A DNA stretch of 64,000 bases from Streptomyces olivaceoviridis (GCF_014650115.1 NZ_BMUI01000006.1:248001-312000), one strand, 5' to 3'; counted from the first letter of the stretch, positions 34,711 through 47,990 are shown. The notes: generated by a model not told the origin, from the letters alone. Program-made: numbers and translations.

Positions 34711-35850
34711 GTGGACCTGACCCACTCTCCGGCCGACGAGGAGTTCCGCGCCGCGGCCCGGTCCTGGCTGGCCGCGCACGTGCCGCGTACGCCGCTGCCG
34801 TCCCTGGAGACGGAGGAGGGCTTCGCGGCCCACCGCGCGTGGGAGGCCGAACTGGCCGCGGACCGCTGGTCGGTGGTGTCGTGGCCGGAGCGGTTCGGCG
34901 GACGGGACGCCGGGCTGCTGCGCTGGCTGGTGTTCGAGGAGGAGTACTGGGCGGCGGGCGCGCCCGGCCGGGTCGGCCAGAACGGCGTCAGCCTGCTCGC
35001 GCCGACCCTCTTCGCGTACGGCACGGAGGAGCAACGCGCGCGCGTGCTGCCGCCGATGGCCACCGGTGAGGTGGTCTGGGCGCAGGCATGGTCGGAGCCG
35101 GAGGCGGGCTCGGACCTCGCCGCGCTCACCTCACGGGCGGTGCGCGCGGACGGCGGCTGGCGGCTGCGCGGGCAGAAGACCTGGTCCTCGCGCGCCGCGT
35201 TCGCGGACCGGGCCTTCGGCCTGTTCCGCAGTGATCCCGACGCTCCCAGGCGGCACGAGGGGCTCACGTACCTGATGTTCGACCTGCGGGCGCCCGGCGT
35301 CACCGTCCGCCCGATCGGCCGGCTGGACGGCAAGCCGGCCTTCGCGGAGCTGTTCCTCGACGAGGTGTTCGTCCCGGACGAGGACGTGATCGGCGCGCCG
35401 GGCCAGGGCTGGCGGATCGCGATGTCCACGGCGGGCGACGAACGCGGGCTCACCCTGCGCTCCCCGGGCCGTTTCCTCGCCTCCGCCGCCCGGCTGCGCG
35501 AGCTGTGGCGGGCCCGGGGTGCGCCGGAGCACGCCCGCGCCCGGGTGGCCGACGCCCTGATCGCGGCCCGTGCCTACCAGTTGTTCACCTACGCCGCCGC
35601 CTCCCGGGTCCTGGACGGCGCCCGGCTCGGCCCGGAGTCCAGCATGAACAAGGTGTTCTGGTCCGAGCTGGACCTCGCCCTGCACGAGACGGCGCTCGAT
35701 CTGCTGGGCGCGGACGGCGAACTGGCGGACGGCGCCTGGTCGGAGGGGTACGTCTTCTCGCTGGCGGGGCCGGTCTACGCGGGCACGAACGAGATCCAGC
35801 GGGACATCGTCGCCGAGCGGCTGCTCGGCCTGCCGAAGGGACGCCGCTGA
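34711..35850 (+). CDS. fadE30: Acyl-CoA dehydrogenase FadE30-like
   Basis: A 379-residue flavin acyl-CoA dehydrogenase. SVVSWPERFGGRDAGLL, WAQAWSEPEAGSDLAAL, GQKTWSSRAAFADRAF and AGTNEIQRDIVAERLLGLP are the family landmarks. In mycobacteria FadE30 performs the first dehydrogenation of HIP-CoA. GTG 34711 has GGAAGGAAGG 8 bp upstream and gives the usual N-terminus (DLTHSPADEEFRAAARSWL); ATG 34681 would add 10 residues. It overlaps the second dehydrogenase by 1 bp. Confidence 0.85.
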   Translation: MDLTHSPADEEFRAAARSWLAAHVPRTPLPSLETEEGFAAHRAWEAELAADRWSVVSWPERFGGRDAGLLRWLVFEEEYWAAGAPGRVGQNGVSLLAPTLFAYGTEEQRARVLPPMATGEVVWAQAWSEPEAGSDLAALTSRAVRADGGWRLRGQKTWSSRAAFADRAFGLFRSDPDAPRRHEGLTYLMFDLRAPGVTVRPIGRLDGKPAFAELFLDEVFVPDEDVIGAPGQGWRIAMSTAGDERGLTLRSPGRFLASAARLRELWRARGAPEHARARVADALIAARAYQLFTYAAASRVLDGARLGPESSMNKVFWSELDLALHETALDLLGADGELADGAWSEGYVFSLAGPVYAGTNEIQRDIVAERLLGLPKGRR

Positions 35851-36803
35851 TGCTCTTCCTCCTCGACGCCGGCCAGCGCGCCCTCGCCGACACGCTGCAC
35901 GCGATGCTGAGCGCGGCGGACACCCCGGCGGCGGTCCGGGACTGGAGCCGGGGGGACCACACGCGCGGGCGCGCGCTGTGGTCGCGGATCGCCGAGGTGG
36001 GGGTGTTCGGTCTGGCGGTGCCGGAGGAGTACGGCGGGGCGGGGCCGCACCCGGTGGAACTGGCGGTGGCCTTCGTGGAGCTGGGCCGCCACGCCGTACC
36101 CGGCCCGCTCGCGGAGACGGTCGCGGCGGCCGTGCTCCTCGCCGAGCCCCCGCTGGCCGAGCGCTTCCTGCCGGGGCTCGCGGCCGGCACGGACATGGCG
36201 ACCGTGGCGGCGCCCGGCGGCTGCGCCCTCGACGGCGACGCCGCGTCCCTCCGTCTGGTCCCGGCCCCCGACGGCCTGTGCCTGTCCACGGCGGCCCCCG
36301 GCCCCGTGCGCCGCTCCCTGGACCCGGCCCGCCGGCTGACCGCGCTCTCCCCCGCCGGTGAACTCCTCACCCCCGACGCGCCGTACGACCGGGCACTCAC
36401 CTGGACCCGCCTGGCCACCGCCGCCCAGGCCCTCGGTGTCGGCCTCGCCCTGCTCGACCGGACCGTCACGTATGTGAGGCAGCGCACCCAGTTCGGCGTC
36501 CCCGTCGGCTCCTTCCAGGCCGTCAAGCACCGCCTGGCCGACGCGAAGACCGCCCTGGAGTTCGCCCGCCCCCTGCTGTTCGGCGCGGCGGTGTCCCTGC
36601 GCCCGGCGGAGGTGGCCGCCGCCAAGCTCACGGCGTGCGAGGCGGCGTACCGGACGGCCCGTACGGCGCTGCACCTGCACGGCGCGATCGGGTACACGGC
36701 GGAGTACGACCTGTCCCTGTGGCTGTCCAAGGCCCGGGCGCTGCGCTCGGCGTGGGGGACGCCCGAGGAGTGCCGTGACCTGGTGCTCACGGACGGGCTC
36801 TGA
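35850..36803 (+). CDS. Second acyl-CoA dehydrogenase subunit (FadE31-33 type)
   Basis: A 317-residue acyl-CoA dehydrogenase, short for the family. GVFGLAVPEEYGGAGPHPVEL and the C-terminal RQRTQFGVPVGSFQAVKHRLAD and HLHGAIGYTAEYDLSLWL are present, but the middle beta domain is compressed and its FAD-binding segment is poor. Such short partners often form heterotetramers with a full-length subunit in steroid degradation. The ATG overlaps the fadE30 stop. Which of FadE31-33 it corresponds to cannot be told by eye. Confidence 0.82.
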   Translation: MLFLLDAGQRALADTLHAMLSAADTPAAVRDWSRGDHTRGRALWSRIAEVGVFGLAVPEEYGGAGPHPVELAVAFVELGRHAVPGPLAETVAAAVLLAEPPLAERFLPGLAAGTDMATVAAPGGCALDGDAASLRLVPAPDGLCLSTAAPGPVRRSLDPARRLTALSPAGELLTPDAPYDRALTWTRLATAAQALGVGLALLDRTVTYVRQRTQFGVPVGSFQAVKHRLADAKTALEFARPLLFGAAVSLRPAEVAAAKLTACEAAYRTARTALHLHGAIGYTAEYDLSLWLSKARALRSAWGTPEECRDLVLTDGL

Positions 36804-36836
36804 GAGGTGGTGGCGGATCGACGCGAGGTCGTCGTG

Positions 36837-37562
36837 TCAGTCCGGTCGTACGACGCCCGCCGCGCGCGCGGCCGTGAGCCACCTCGGGAACTCGCCGACG
36901 AGACGGTCGTACAGCTCTGCGTCGGAGACCCGGCGCGGGTCCTGGCCGGCGTGGAAGAAGCCGGCGTTGTCCACGATCCGCTTGCCGGGGACCGCCAGTT
37001 CGTCCAGCTTGCGCAGGAACTCGAACTGCCGGCTGCCGGGGTCACCGAAGCCGACGAACTGCCAGAACAGCGGGAGCCGCGCGGCCTTGCACAGATAGCG
37101 CTCGGCGGCGAGCTTGCTGATGGGGCCGCCGTCGGTCTGGAAGACGACGAGGGCGGGGGTGGTGGCGCCGCTGTCCAGGTAGTGGTCGATGACGGCGTCC
37201 ATCGCCAGGTGGTAGCTGGTCCTGCCCATGTGGCCGAGCCCGGCCACGATCCGCTCGACGCGGCCCTCGTGTCCGGCGAGGGCGATGTCGGTGACCGCGT
37301 CGACGTCCGTGGAGAAGAACACGACGGGCACCCGGCCGTCGTCGTCCAGGTGCGCGGACAGGCCGAGCACCCGGTCGGCGAGCGCCTGCACACTGCCGTC
37401 CTGGTAGTACGGCCTCATCGAGCCCGAGTAGTCGACCACGAGGTAGACGGCGGCCCGCAGTCCGTCCAGGCCGTGCTTGCGCAGGGACACCCCCGCCGAC
37501 CGGTAGGCGCCGACCAGCGCGGGCGCGGTCTCCTCCACCTTGCGCAGACTGATCGCGGCCAT
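36837..37562 (-). CDS. VWA-domain protein (TerF/TerY-like)
   Basis: A 241-residue von Willebrand A protein. The MIDAS metal site DYSGSM (44-49) is intact, with Thr in GRTSYHLAMDAVI and Asp in VFQTDGGPIS. The layout (short N-terminal LRKVEETAPALVGAYRSAGVSL, then VWA) matches proteins linked to tellurite-resistance and stress gene sets, but no ter genes are nearby. No signal peptide. It lies 33 bp from the convergent acyl-CoA dehydrogenase. Function unknown. Confidence 0.85.
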   Translation of the reverse strand: MAAISLRKVEETAPALVGAYRSAGVSLRKHGLDGLRAAVYLVVDYSGSMRPYYQDGSVQALADRVLGLSAHLDDDGRVPVVFFSTDVDAVTDIALAGHEGRVERIVAGLGHMGRTSYHLAMDAVIDHYLDSGATTPALVVFQTDGGPISKLAAERYLCKAARLPLFWQFVGFGDPGSRQFEFLRKLDELAVPGKRIVDNAGFFHAGQDPRRVSDAELYDRLVGEFPRWLTAARAAGVVRPD

Positions 37563-37621
37563 GATCTCCCCCCTCGGCTGTTCCGGCGCCCGAGCGTACC
37601 CGTACGACGTATATGCGACGA

Positions 37622-37661
37622 CGCCTGCCCAGTCGTCCGGTCGGGGACAGGCGGGCAGGCG
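37622..37661 (-). terminator. Hairpin downstream of gltD (distal)
   Basis: A 9-bp perfect inverted repeat CGCCTGCCC / GGGCAGGCG with a 22-nt loop, in the gap between the gltD stop and the VWA start. Confidence 0.5.
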
Positions 37662-37669
37662 CCGTTCAT

Positions 37670-37693
37670 GTTCCGTACGCCTTTGTACGGGAC
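37670..37693 (-). terminator. Hairpin downstream of gltD (proximal)
   Basis: GTTCCGTAC / GTACGGGAC form a 9-bp stem with one G-T pair and a 6-nt loop, 34 bp after the gltD stop. With the distal hairpin it may form a tandem terminator. Confidence 0.55.
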
Positions 37694-37727
37694 GTCTGTG
37701 CGGGACCTGGGGTCCGTTGTGCGCGCG

Positions 37728-39183
37728 TCAGACCGCCAGGGCGCGGTCCGTCGGGCGGATCGGGGCCGGCAGGTCGCTGGCTCCGGTCAGGAAGCGGTCG
37801 ACTCCGCGGGCGGCCGAGCGGCCCTCCGCGATCGCCCACACGATGAGGGACTGGCCGCGGCCGGCGTCACCGGCGACGAACACACCCGGCACGTTGGTCT
37901 GGAAGTCGGCGTCGCGGGCGATGTTACCGCGTTCATCGAGCTCCAGGCCGAACTGCTCCACCAGGCCGTTCTCCCGGTCGGTGCCGGTGAAGCCCATGGC
38001 GAGGGTGACCAGCTGAGCGGGGATCTTGCGCTCGGTGCCCGGCTTCGGGGTGAGCTTGCCGTCGATGAACTCCACCTCGGTGAGGTGCAGCCACTGGACG
38101 TTGCCGTCCTCGTCGCCCTCGAAGTGGGTGGTGGAGACGGAGTAGACCCGCTCGCCGCCCTCCTCGTGCGCGCTGGTGACCTTGTAGAGCATCGGGAAGG
38201 TCGGCCAGGGCTGGTTCGTCGGGTGCCGGTCGTCGTTCGGGCGGGGCATGATCTCCAGCTGGGTGACGGAGGCCGCGCCCTGCCGGTGGGCGGTGCCCAC
38301 GCAGTCCGCGCCGGTGTCACCGCCGCCGATGACGACGACGTGCTTGCCCTCGGCCGAGATCGGCGTGGTGACGTAGTCGCCCTCCTGGACCTTGTTGGCC
38401 AGCGGCAGGTACTCCATGGCCTGGTAGACGCCCTTGAGCTCGCGGCCGGGCACCGGCAGGTCACGGGCGGTCGTGGCACCGACGGCCAGGACGACCGCGT
38501 CGTACCGCTTCTTCAGGTCGGTCGCCTTGAGGTCGCGGCCGATCTCGACGCCGGTGCGGAAGCGGGTGCCCTCCGCGCGCATCTGCTCGATACGGCGGTT
38601 GATGTGCCGCTTCTCCATCTTGAACTCGGGGATGCCGTACCGGAGGAGACCTCCGACGCGGTCCGCGCGCTCGTAGACGGCGACCGTGTGGCCGGCCCGG
38701 GTCAGCTGCTGGGCGGCGGCGAGACCCGCCGGGCCGGAGCCGATGACCGCGACCGTCTTGCCGGACAGGCGCTCGGGGATCTGCGGGGCGACGTCCCCGG
38801 TCTCCCACGCCTTGTCGATGATCGAGACCTCGACGTTCTTGATGGTGACCGGCGGCTGGTTGATGCCCAGCACGCACGCCGACTCGCAGGGGGCCGGGCA
38901 GAGGCGACCGGTGAACTCCGGGAAGTTGTTGGTCGCGTGCAGCCGCTCCTGGGCGGCAGCCCAGTCCTCGCGGTAGGCGTAGTCGTTCCACTCGGGGATC
39001 AGGTTCCCCAGCGGACAGCCGTTGTGGCAGAAGGGGATGCCGCAGTCCATGCAGCGGCTGGCCTGCTTGCTGATGATCGGCAGCAGGGAGCCGGGGACGT
39101 AGACCTCGTTCCAGTCCTTCTTGCGCTCTTCGACGGGACGGGTCTTGGCGACCTCACGGCCGTGATTCAGGAAGCCCTTCGGG

Positions 39184-39191
<8 letters not shown>
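37728..39191 (-). CDS. gltD: Glutamate synthase (NADPH) small subunit
   Basis: A 487-residue FAD/NADPH protein. The N-terminal Cys cluster [24 protein letters not shown] binds Fe-S clusters; [17 protein letters not shown] binds FAD and [16 protein letters not shown] binds NADPH. It supplies electrons to GltB for making glutamate from glutamine and 2-oxoglutarate. Its ATG (39191) overlaps the end of gltB by 8 bp, so the two are translationally coupled. Confidence 0.96.
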
Positions 39192-43782
<4,591 letters not shown>

Positions 43783-43868
43783 CGGCTCTCCCGTCGTCGT
43801 CATGTGGCATGTGGCAGGTGCCGAGGGACGACGTTGGCCCTCTGCGTGAGATCTGCGATGAGATCAAA

Positions 43869-43884
43869 ATTTCGTGCAGGTTAC
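43869..43884 (-). promoter_or_regulatory. Possible GlnR half-box upstream of gltB
   Basis: Read towards gltB the sequence is GTAAC-CTGCAC-GAAAT, matching one a-b half (gTnAc-n6-GaAAc) of the actinobacterial GlnR operator. A second half is not visible, so binding would be weak. It lies about 90 bp upstream of the start, in an AT-richer stretch suited to a promoter. Confidence 0.35.
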
Positions 43885-43952
43885 ATGATGGAGCGGTTCT
43901 CGGGAACCGGAAACACCGTTCCAACATGCGGACGCCGCGGTCGCGGCTCGGG

Positions 43953-44050
43953 TGCCGCGCGGACGCGGCGGATGCCGTGCGGTGGCGGCGTGATGCCGCG
44001 CCAGGACGGCGGTGCCGTGCGGTGACGGCGGGGGCCGCGCGGTGGCGGCC
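43953..44050. repeat. Degenerate 20-bp tandem repeats between gltB and the VIT gene
   Basis: About five units of TGCCG(C/T)GCGG(T/A)GGCGGCG lie in the 477-bp gap 43783-44259. The remainder of the gap holds the gltB leader (AT-rich, 43850-43900) and an unremarkable stretch before the VIT stop. No gene is supported. Confidence 0.6.
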
Positions 44051-44259
44051 GACGTGTACGGGGGGGACCGTTGCGGACACGATCGGTCGGATCGGCGTCC
44101 GGCGGCCCGAAGGGGGCCGGAGCGAGCGTCATCGCCCACCCCGCGGGGTACGGCAGGCGTCATTGCCCACAGCGCTTACGGCTCATGCCCGGTGGTCATG
44201 CACTCGAAACCAGCGAGTAACGGGTACTTATGCGGCCCATCGCATAGGTACCGGTCGAG

Positions 44260-44991
44260 CTATCCTACGGCCGTTCCGAACAGAGTGCCCAGGGCGTACG
44301 TCACACCGGCCGCCGCACCACCGAGCGCGAGCTGCCGCAGACCGCTGAACCACCAGCTGCGCGCGGTCACCTTGGCCACGACGGCACCGCACGCGAAGAG
44401 TCCGGCGAGGGCCAGCAGGACGGCGGGCCACAGCGCGGCCGCACCGAGCAGGTACGGCAGCACGGGCAGCAGGGCGCCGAGCGCGAACGAGCCGAAGGAC
44501 GAGACGGCGGCGACCAGCGGCGAGGGCAGGTCCCCGGGGTCGATGCCCAGCTCCTCGCGGGCATGGATCTCCAGCGCCTGCTCCGGGTCCTTGGAGAGCT
44601 GCTGGGCGACCTGCCGGGCCAGTCCCGGCTCGACCCCGCGGGCCACGTACAGCGCGGCCAGCTCGTCCTCCTCGTCCTGCGGGTGCCTGCGCAGCTCACG
44701 GCGCTCGACGTCGAGTTCCGCCTCGACGAGTTCCCGCTGGGAGGCGACGGACGTGTACTCGCCGGCGGCCATGGAGAACGCGCCGGCGGCGAGTCCCGCG
44801 AGACCGGTGATGACGATGGTGTGCTGAGTCACGGACCCGCCGGCCACACCCGTCATCAGGGCGAGGTTGGAGACGAGACCGTCCATGGCACCGAAGACGG
44901 CGGGGCGCAGCCATCCGCCGTTCACATCGCGGTGCGTGTGGTTGTCGCGGTGCGCCTCGTGCAGCGCGGCCTCGGTTTCGATGATGGCCAT
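44260..44991 (-). CDS. VIT1/CCC1-family metal transporter
   Basis: A 243-residue membrane protein. LRPAVFGAMDGLVSNLALMTGVAGG is the hallmark first helix (DGL motif), followed by ITGLAGLAAGAFSMAAGEYTSVASQ with the metal-pathway Met/Glu. A hydrophilic helical domain rich in Glu (ELVEAELDVERRELRRH...DEEDELAALY) comes next, then three more hydrophobic segments. The family moves Fe2+ or Mn2+ out of the cytoplasm. Divergent from the ADP-ribosylglycohydrolase operon. It starts at 44991, upstream of which lies a small palindrome. Confidence 0.88.
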   Translation of the reverse strand: MAIIETEAALHEAHRDNHTHRDVNGGWLRPAVFGAMDGLVSNLALMTGVAGGSVTQHTIVITGLAGLAAGAFSMAAGEYTSVASQRELVEAELDVERRELRRHPQDEEDELAALYVARGVEPGLARQVAQQLSKDPEQALEIHAREELGIDPGDLPSPLVAAVSSFGSFALGALLPVLPYLLGAAALWPAVLLALAGLFACGAVVAKVTARSWWFSGLRQLALGGAAAGVTYALGTLFGTAVG

Positions 44992-45014
44992 CCGGGCCCC
45001 CCAGGGAAGCTAAG

Positions 45015-45030
45015 CCAAAGCTAACTTTGG
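45015..45030. promoter_or_regulatory. Palindrome upstream of the VIT gene
   Basis: CCAAAG-CTAA-CTTTGG is a perfect 6-bp palindrome around 4 bases, 24 bp before the VIT start, flanked by a second AAGCTAA at 45008. An operator for a metal regulator is plausible; it does not match the iron-box consensus well. Confidence 0.4.
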
Positions 45031-45253
45031 ACGAGTTCTACTTTTCGACAACACGGAATTTACGCTCATCATTTCGCCCGCGCCAGCAAGGAAAGGCTGG
45101 GCTAACCTGCGACTTCTCCGTTGGCCGCTCAGATGTGCCAGAGCTGGCTCAGATGCCGACCGGGTGACAGAGCCCCTCCCCCGGCTCACGCGGGCGCCTC
45201 CCGTGGGACACATCCGCAAAGGGTCCCGTGGGGCCCGCCGAAGGAGGCCGCCC

Positions 45254-46867
45254 ATGGCATCGACCGCCTGCACTCCCCCGGCCCCGGCGCCCGGTGACGC
45301 CGCCGGACCGCGCGAGCGGGCCCGGGGTGCGCTGCTGGGCCTGGCCGTCGGGGACGCGCTGGGCGCACCGGCGGAGAACCTCAGGCCCTCCGAGATCCGC
45401 GCCCGCTGGGGCCGGATCACCGGGTACGTCAGCGAGCAGCCGTACGGCACCGACGACACCGAGTACGCGATCTTCTCCGGTCTGCTGCTGGCCCGGCACG
45501 GCTCGGCGCTCACCCCGGAGCATGTCGAGGCGGCCTGGCACGAGTGGATCGCCGACCGGGCGGAGGGTCCCTTCCGCGGCGCGGGCTTCAGCGAGCGCGG
45601 CACGCTGGAGAACCTCCGCCGTGGCCTCGCCGCCCCCATCTCGGCCCAGCACCGGCACGCCTGGAGCGACGGGCTGGCGATGCGGGCGGCGCCCTTCGGG
45701 GTCTTCGCCGCCGGGCGCCCCGCCGAAGCGGCCCGGCTGGTGGCCATCGACGGCTCCGTCAGCCACGAGGGCGAGGGCATCTACGGCGGCCAGGCGGTCG
45801 CGGCGGGCGTGGCGGCGGCGATGACCGGCGCGGCGGTCGCGGTGGTGATCGCCGCCGCGCTCGCGGTGATCCCGGACGACTCCTGGACGGCCCGTTCCCT
45901 GCGGCGCGCGGTGTCGGTGGCGCATCGCGGGGAACGCGCGGTCCGCTCCGCGGTCGTCATCGGCGGCTACCCCTGGACCGACCTGGCCCCGGAAGCGGTC
46001 GCCCTCGCCTTCGGCGCGTACGCGGCGGCCGACGGCGACTTCCGGGAGGCGGTCCTGACGGCCGTCAACATGGGCCGCGACGCGGACACGACGGCGGCGG
46101 TGGCGGGCGCCCTCTCCGGCGCCACCCAGGGCCTCTCGGCCATCCCGCCCCACTGGTCCTCCGCGATCGGCCCGGCCCGGGGCCGCTGCCTGCCGTCCAT
46201 CACCGGCCACCACGTCCTGGAGATCGCGGAACTCCTGGTGACGGCGGCGGGGACGGGCACGGGAGAGGCCGGTGCGGCCGGGGAGCGGGGGACGATCGCG
46301 GCGAAGGCACCGGTGGCATGGGCAGCGGTCCTGCCGGGGGCCGCGGCCAAGGGGGGCACCGCAGAAGCGGGAGCGGCGGGGATGCCAGGGGTGACCGCAG
46401 CGGAGCCGGCGGGAACGTTGGCCGCGGTCCTGCCGGCGTCCGTGGCACAGGGAGAGCGGGCAGCAGCCGAGAGCGGGACGGAGCCGACCGAACTCCTCCC
46501 CCTACCTGACGCCGCCCAGCCCACCGAAGACGCACCACCCCATGCCCCCACCGCTCAGCCGGCCGAGTCGGGTGGCGGATGGGCGGGGGATCAGGGGGCC
46601 GGGGGGCGGAGCCCCCTGGTGGGGGACCGCAACGCCGGGCAAGCGGACAGCGGGCGGAGCCCCCTGGTGGGTGCCGGGCATGCCGGGCGACCCGACAGCC
46701 AGGGTCATTGGGGCACCGGGCGGAGCCCCCTCGCCGGGCGACCCGACAGCGAAGGTCGTGGGGGCACCGGGCGGAGCCCCCTCGCCGGGCGACCCGACAG
46801 CGAAGGTCGTGGGGGCACCGGGCGGAGCCCCCTCGCCGGGCGACCGGACAGCGAGGGTCGGCCATGA
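45254..46867 (+). CDS. ADP-ribosylglycohydrolase family protein 1, with long repetitive tail
   Basis: A 537-residue protein. Residues 20 to about 330 form an ADP-ribosylglycohydrolase (ARH) domain: GLAVGDALGAPAE, YGTDDTEYAI for the two metal ions, and NMGRDADTTAAVAGALSGA near the end, all intact. The last roughly 200 residues are Ala/Gly-rich and finish in 17-residue repeats (GTGRSPLAGRPDSEGRG type). ATG 45254 follows AAGGAGG. It heads a chain of ATGA overlaps through seven genes. ARH enzymes cleave ADP-ribose from proteins or small molecules; the target here is unknown. Confidence 0.9.
   Translation: MASTACTPPAPAPGDAAGPRERARGALLGLAVGDALGAPAENLRPSEIRARWGRITGYVSEQPYGTDDTEYAIFSGLLLARHGSALTPEHVEAAWHEWIADRAEGPFRGAGFSERGTLENLRRGLAAPISAQHRHAWSDGLAMRAAPFGVFAAGRPAEAARLVAIDGSVSHEGEGIYGGQAVAAGVAAAMTGAAVAVVIAAALAVIPDDSWTARSLRRAVSVAHRGERAVRSAVVIGGYPWTDLAPEAVALAFGAYAAADGDFREAVLTAVNMGRDADTTAAVAGALSGATQGLSAIPPHWSSAIGPARGRCLPSITGHHVLEIAELLVTAAGTGTGEAGAAGERGTIAAKAPVAWAAVLPGAAAKGGTAEAGAAGMPGVTAAEPAGTLAAVLPASVAQGERAAAESGTEPTELLPLPDAAQPTEDAPPHAPTAQPAESGGGWAGDQGAGGRSPLVGDRNAGQADSGRSPLVGAGHAGRPDSQGHWGTGRSPLAGRPDSEGRGGTGRSPLAGRPDSEGRGGTGRSPLAGRPDSEGRP
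46714..46862. repeat. 51-bp tandem repeats encoding the tail of ARH1
   Basis: CACCGGGCGGAGCCCCCTC starts at 46714, 46765 and 46816, exactly 51 bp apart; related GGCGGAGCCCCCTGG units begin near 46600. The GGGCGGAGCCCC core can itself form a hairpin and resembles common Streptomyces intergenic repeats, here read as protein. Confidence 0.9.
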
Positions 46868-47982
46868 CAGCGCGCCGCATCGAGGGCCTCCTCCTCGGCC
46901 TCGCCGCGGGAGACGCCGCCGGCTGGCCCGCCGCCCGGCACCGCGCCGCCCGGATGCCCGAGTGGACCCGCCGTCTCACCCGGGAACTGGACACCTTCGC
47001 CGAGCAGAACGCCACCACCACCCTCCCGGTGCCGATCGCCCTCAACCAGCCCCCCGAGCCCCTCCGCCTCGGCCCCTCCGACGACGCCGAGTGGGCGGCG
47101 TTCGCCGCGGAGACGGTCCTGCGCGCCGGCGCCGACGACGTCCTCGGCGACCTCAGCCGGGCCCGCCGTATGCGCGCCGCCATCGACCTCACCTGGACCG
47201 CCGTGGCCTCCGAGGTCGCCGCCGCGGCGGACCGCGCCCCGGAGATCGAGTCCGCCGTACTGCCGCTGCGCGCCCGCATCTCCGTCCGCGCCGGCCTCGG
47301 CAACCTCGCCACCGGCCTGCGCCCGCCCGCCACCGGCCACGACAACCCGCACTACTTCGACGACGCGGCCTGCGTCCGCGCCTGCGTCCTCGCCGTGGCC
47401 CACCCCGGCGACCCGCAACAGGCCGCCGCGCTCGCCGAGTTCGACGCCCGTTACACCCAGGACGGGGACGGCGTGCACGGCGCGCGGGCCATGGCGGCGG
47501 CCCTCTCCCTCGCCCTCGCCGACGCGGACACCGGCACCTGCGTGACCGCCGCGCTCGCCGAACTCCCGGCGGACACCGAGATCGGCCGCAACACCCGCCA
47601 CGCCGTCGCCCTGGCCGAGGACAGCGGGTCCGCCTTCGCCCTCGTCCCCCTCCTGGAACACCAGATCGTCGACCACGTCTACAGCTACGGCATCGCCGCC
47701 GCGGAGACCGTCCCCGTCGCCCTCGCCCTGGCCACCGCCGCCCGGGGCCGGATCGCCGAGGCCGTACCGGCCGCCGCCTGCCTGTCCCGGGTCGCCGACT
47801 CCGCGCCCGCCCTCGCCGGCGCGCTCACCGGCGCCCTCGGCGGCGGCGCGGCCATCCCCGCGACCTGGCGGGACGCCTGCCGCGTCCTGCCCGGCTGCAC
47901 CCTGCCCCGTCTCACCGGCACCGACCTGGTGGAACTCGCCGGACTCCTGGAAGCCGCACAACCGGCCCGCCCAGGAGGATGA
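46864..47982 (+). CDS. ADP-ribosylglycohydrolase family protein 2, degenerate metal site
   Basis: A 372-residue ARH-fold protein recognisable by IEGLLLGLAAGDAAGWPAA, YTQDGDGVHGARAMAAALSLALA and a terminal ALAGALTGALGGGAAIPATWR. The canonical GDALG reads GDAAG, no DDT metal motif is seen, and the usual G-D-x-D-T near the C-terminus reads SRVADSAPA. It may be a non-catalytic partner or act by another mechanism. Its ATG overlaps the ARH1 stop. Confidence 0.85.
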   Translation: MTARRIEGLLLGLAAGDAAGWPAARHRAARMPEWTRRLTRELDTFAEQNATTTLPVPIALNQPPEPLRLGPSDDAEWAAFAAETVLRAGADDVLGDLSRARRMRAAIDLTWTAVASEVAAAADRAPEIESAVLPLRARISVRAGLGNLATGLRPPATGHDNPHYFDDAACVRACVLAVAHPGDPQQAAALAEFDARYTQDGDGVHGARAMAAALSLALADADTGTCVTAALAELPADTEIGRNTRHAVALAEDSGSAFALVPLLEHQIVDHVYSYGIAAAETVPVALALATAARGRIAEAVPAAACLSRVADSAPALAGALTGALGGGAAIPATWRDACRVLPGCTLPRLTGTDLVELAGLLEAAQPARPGG

Positions 47983-47990
47983 TTCGGGGC

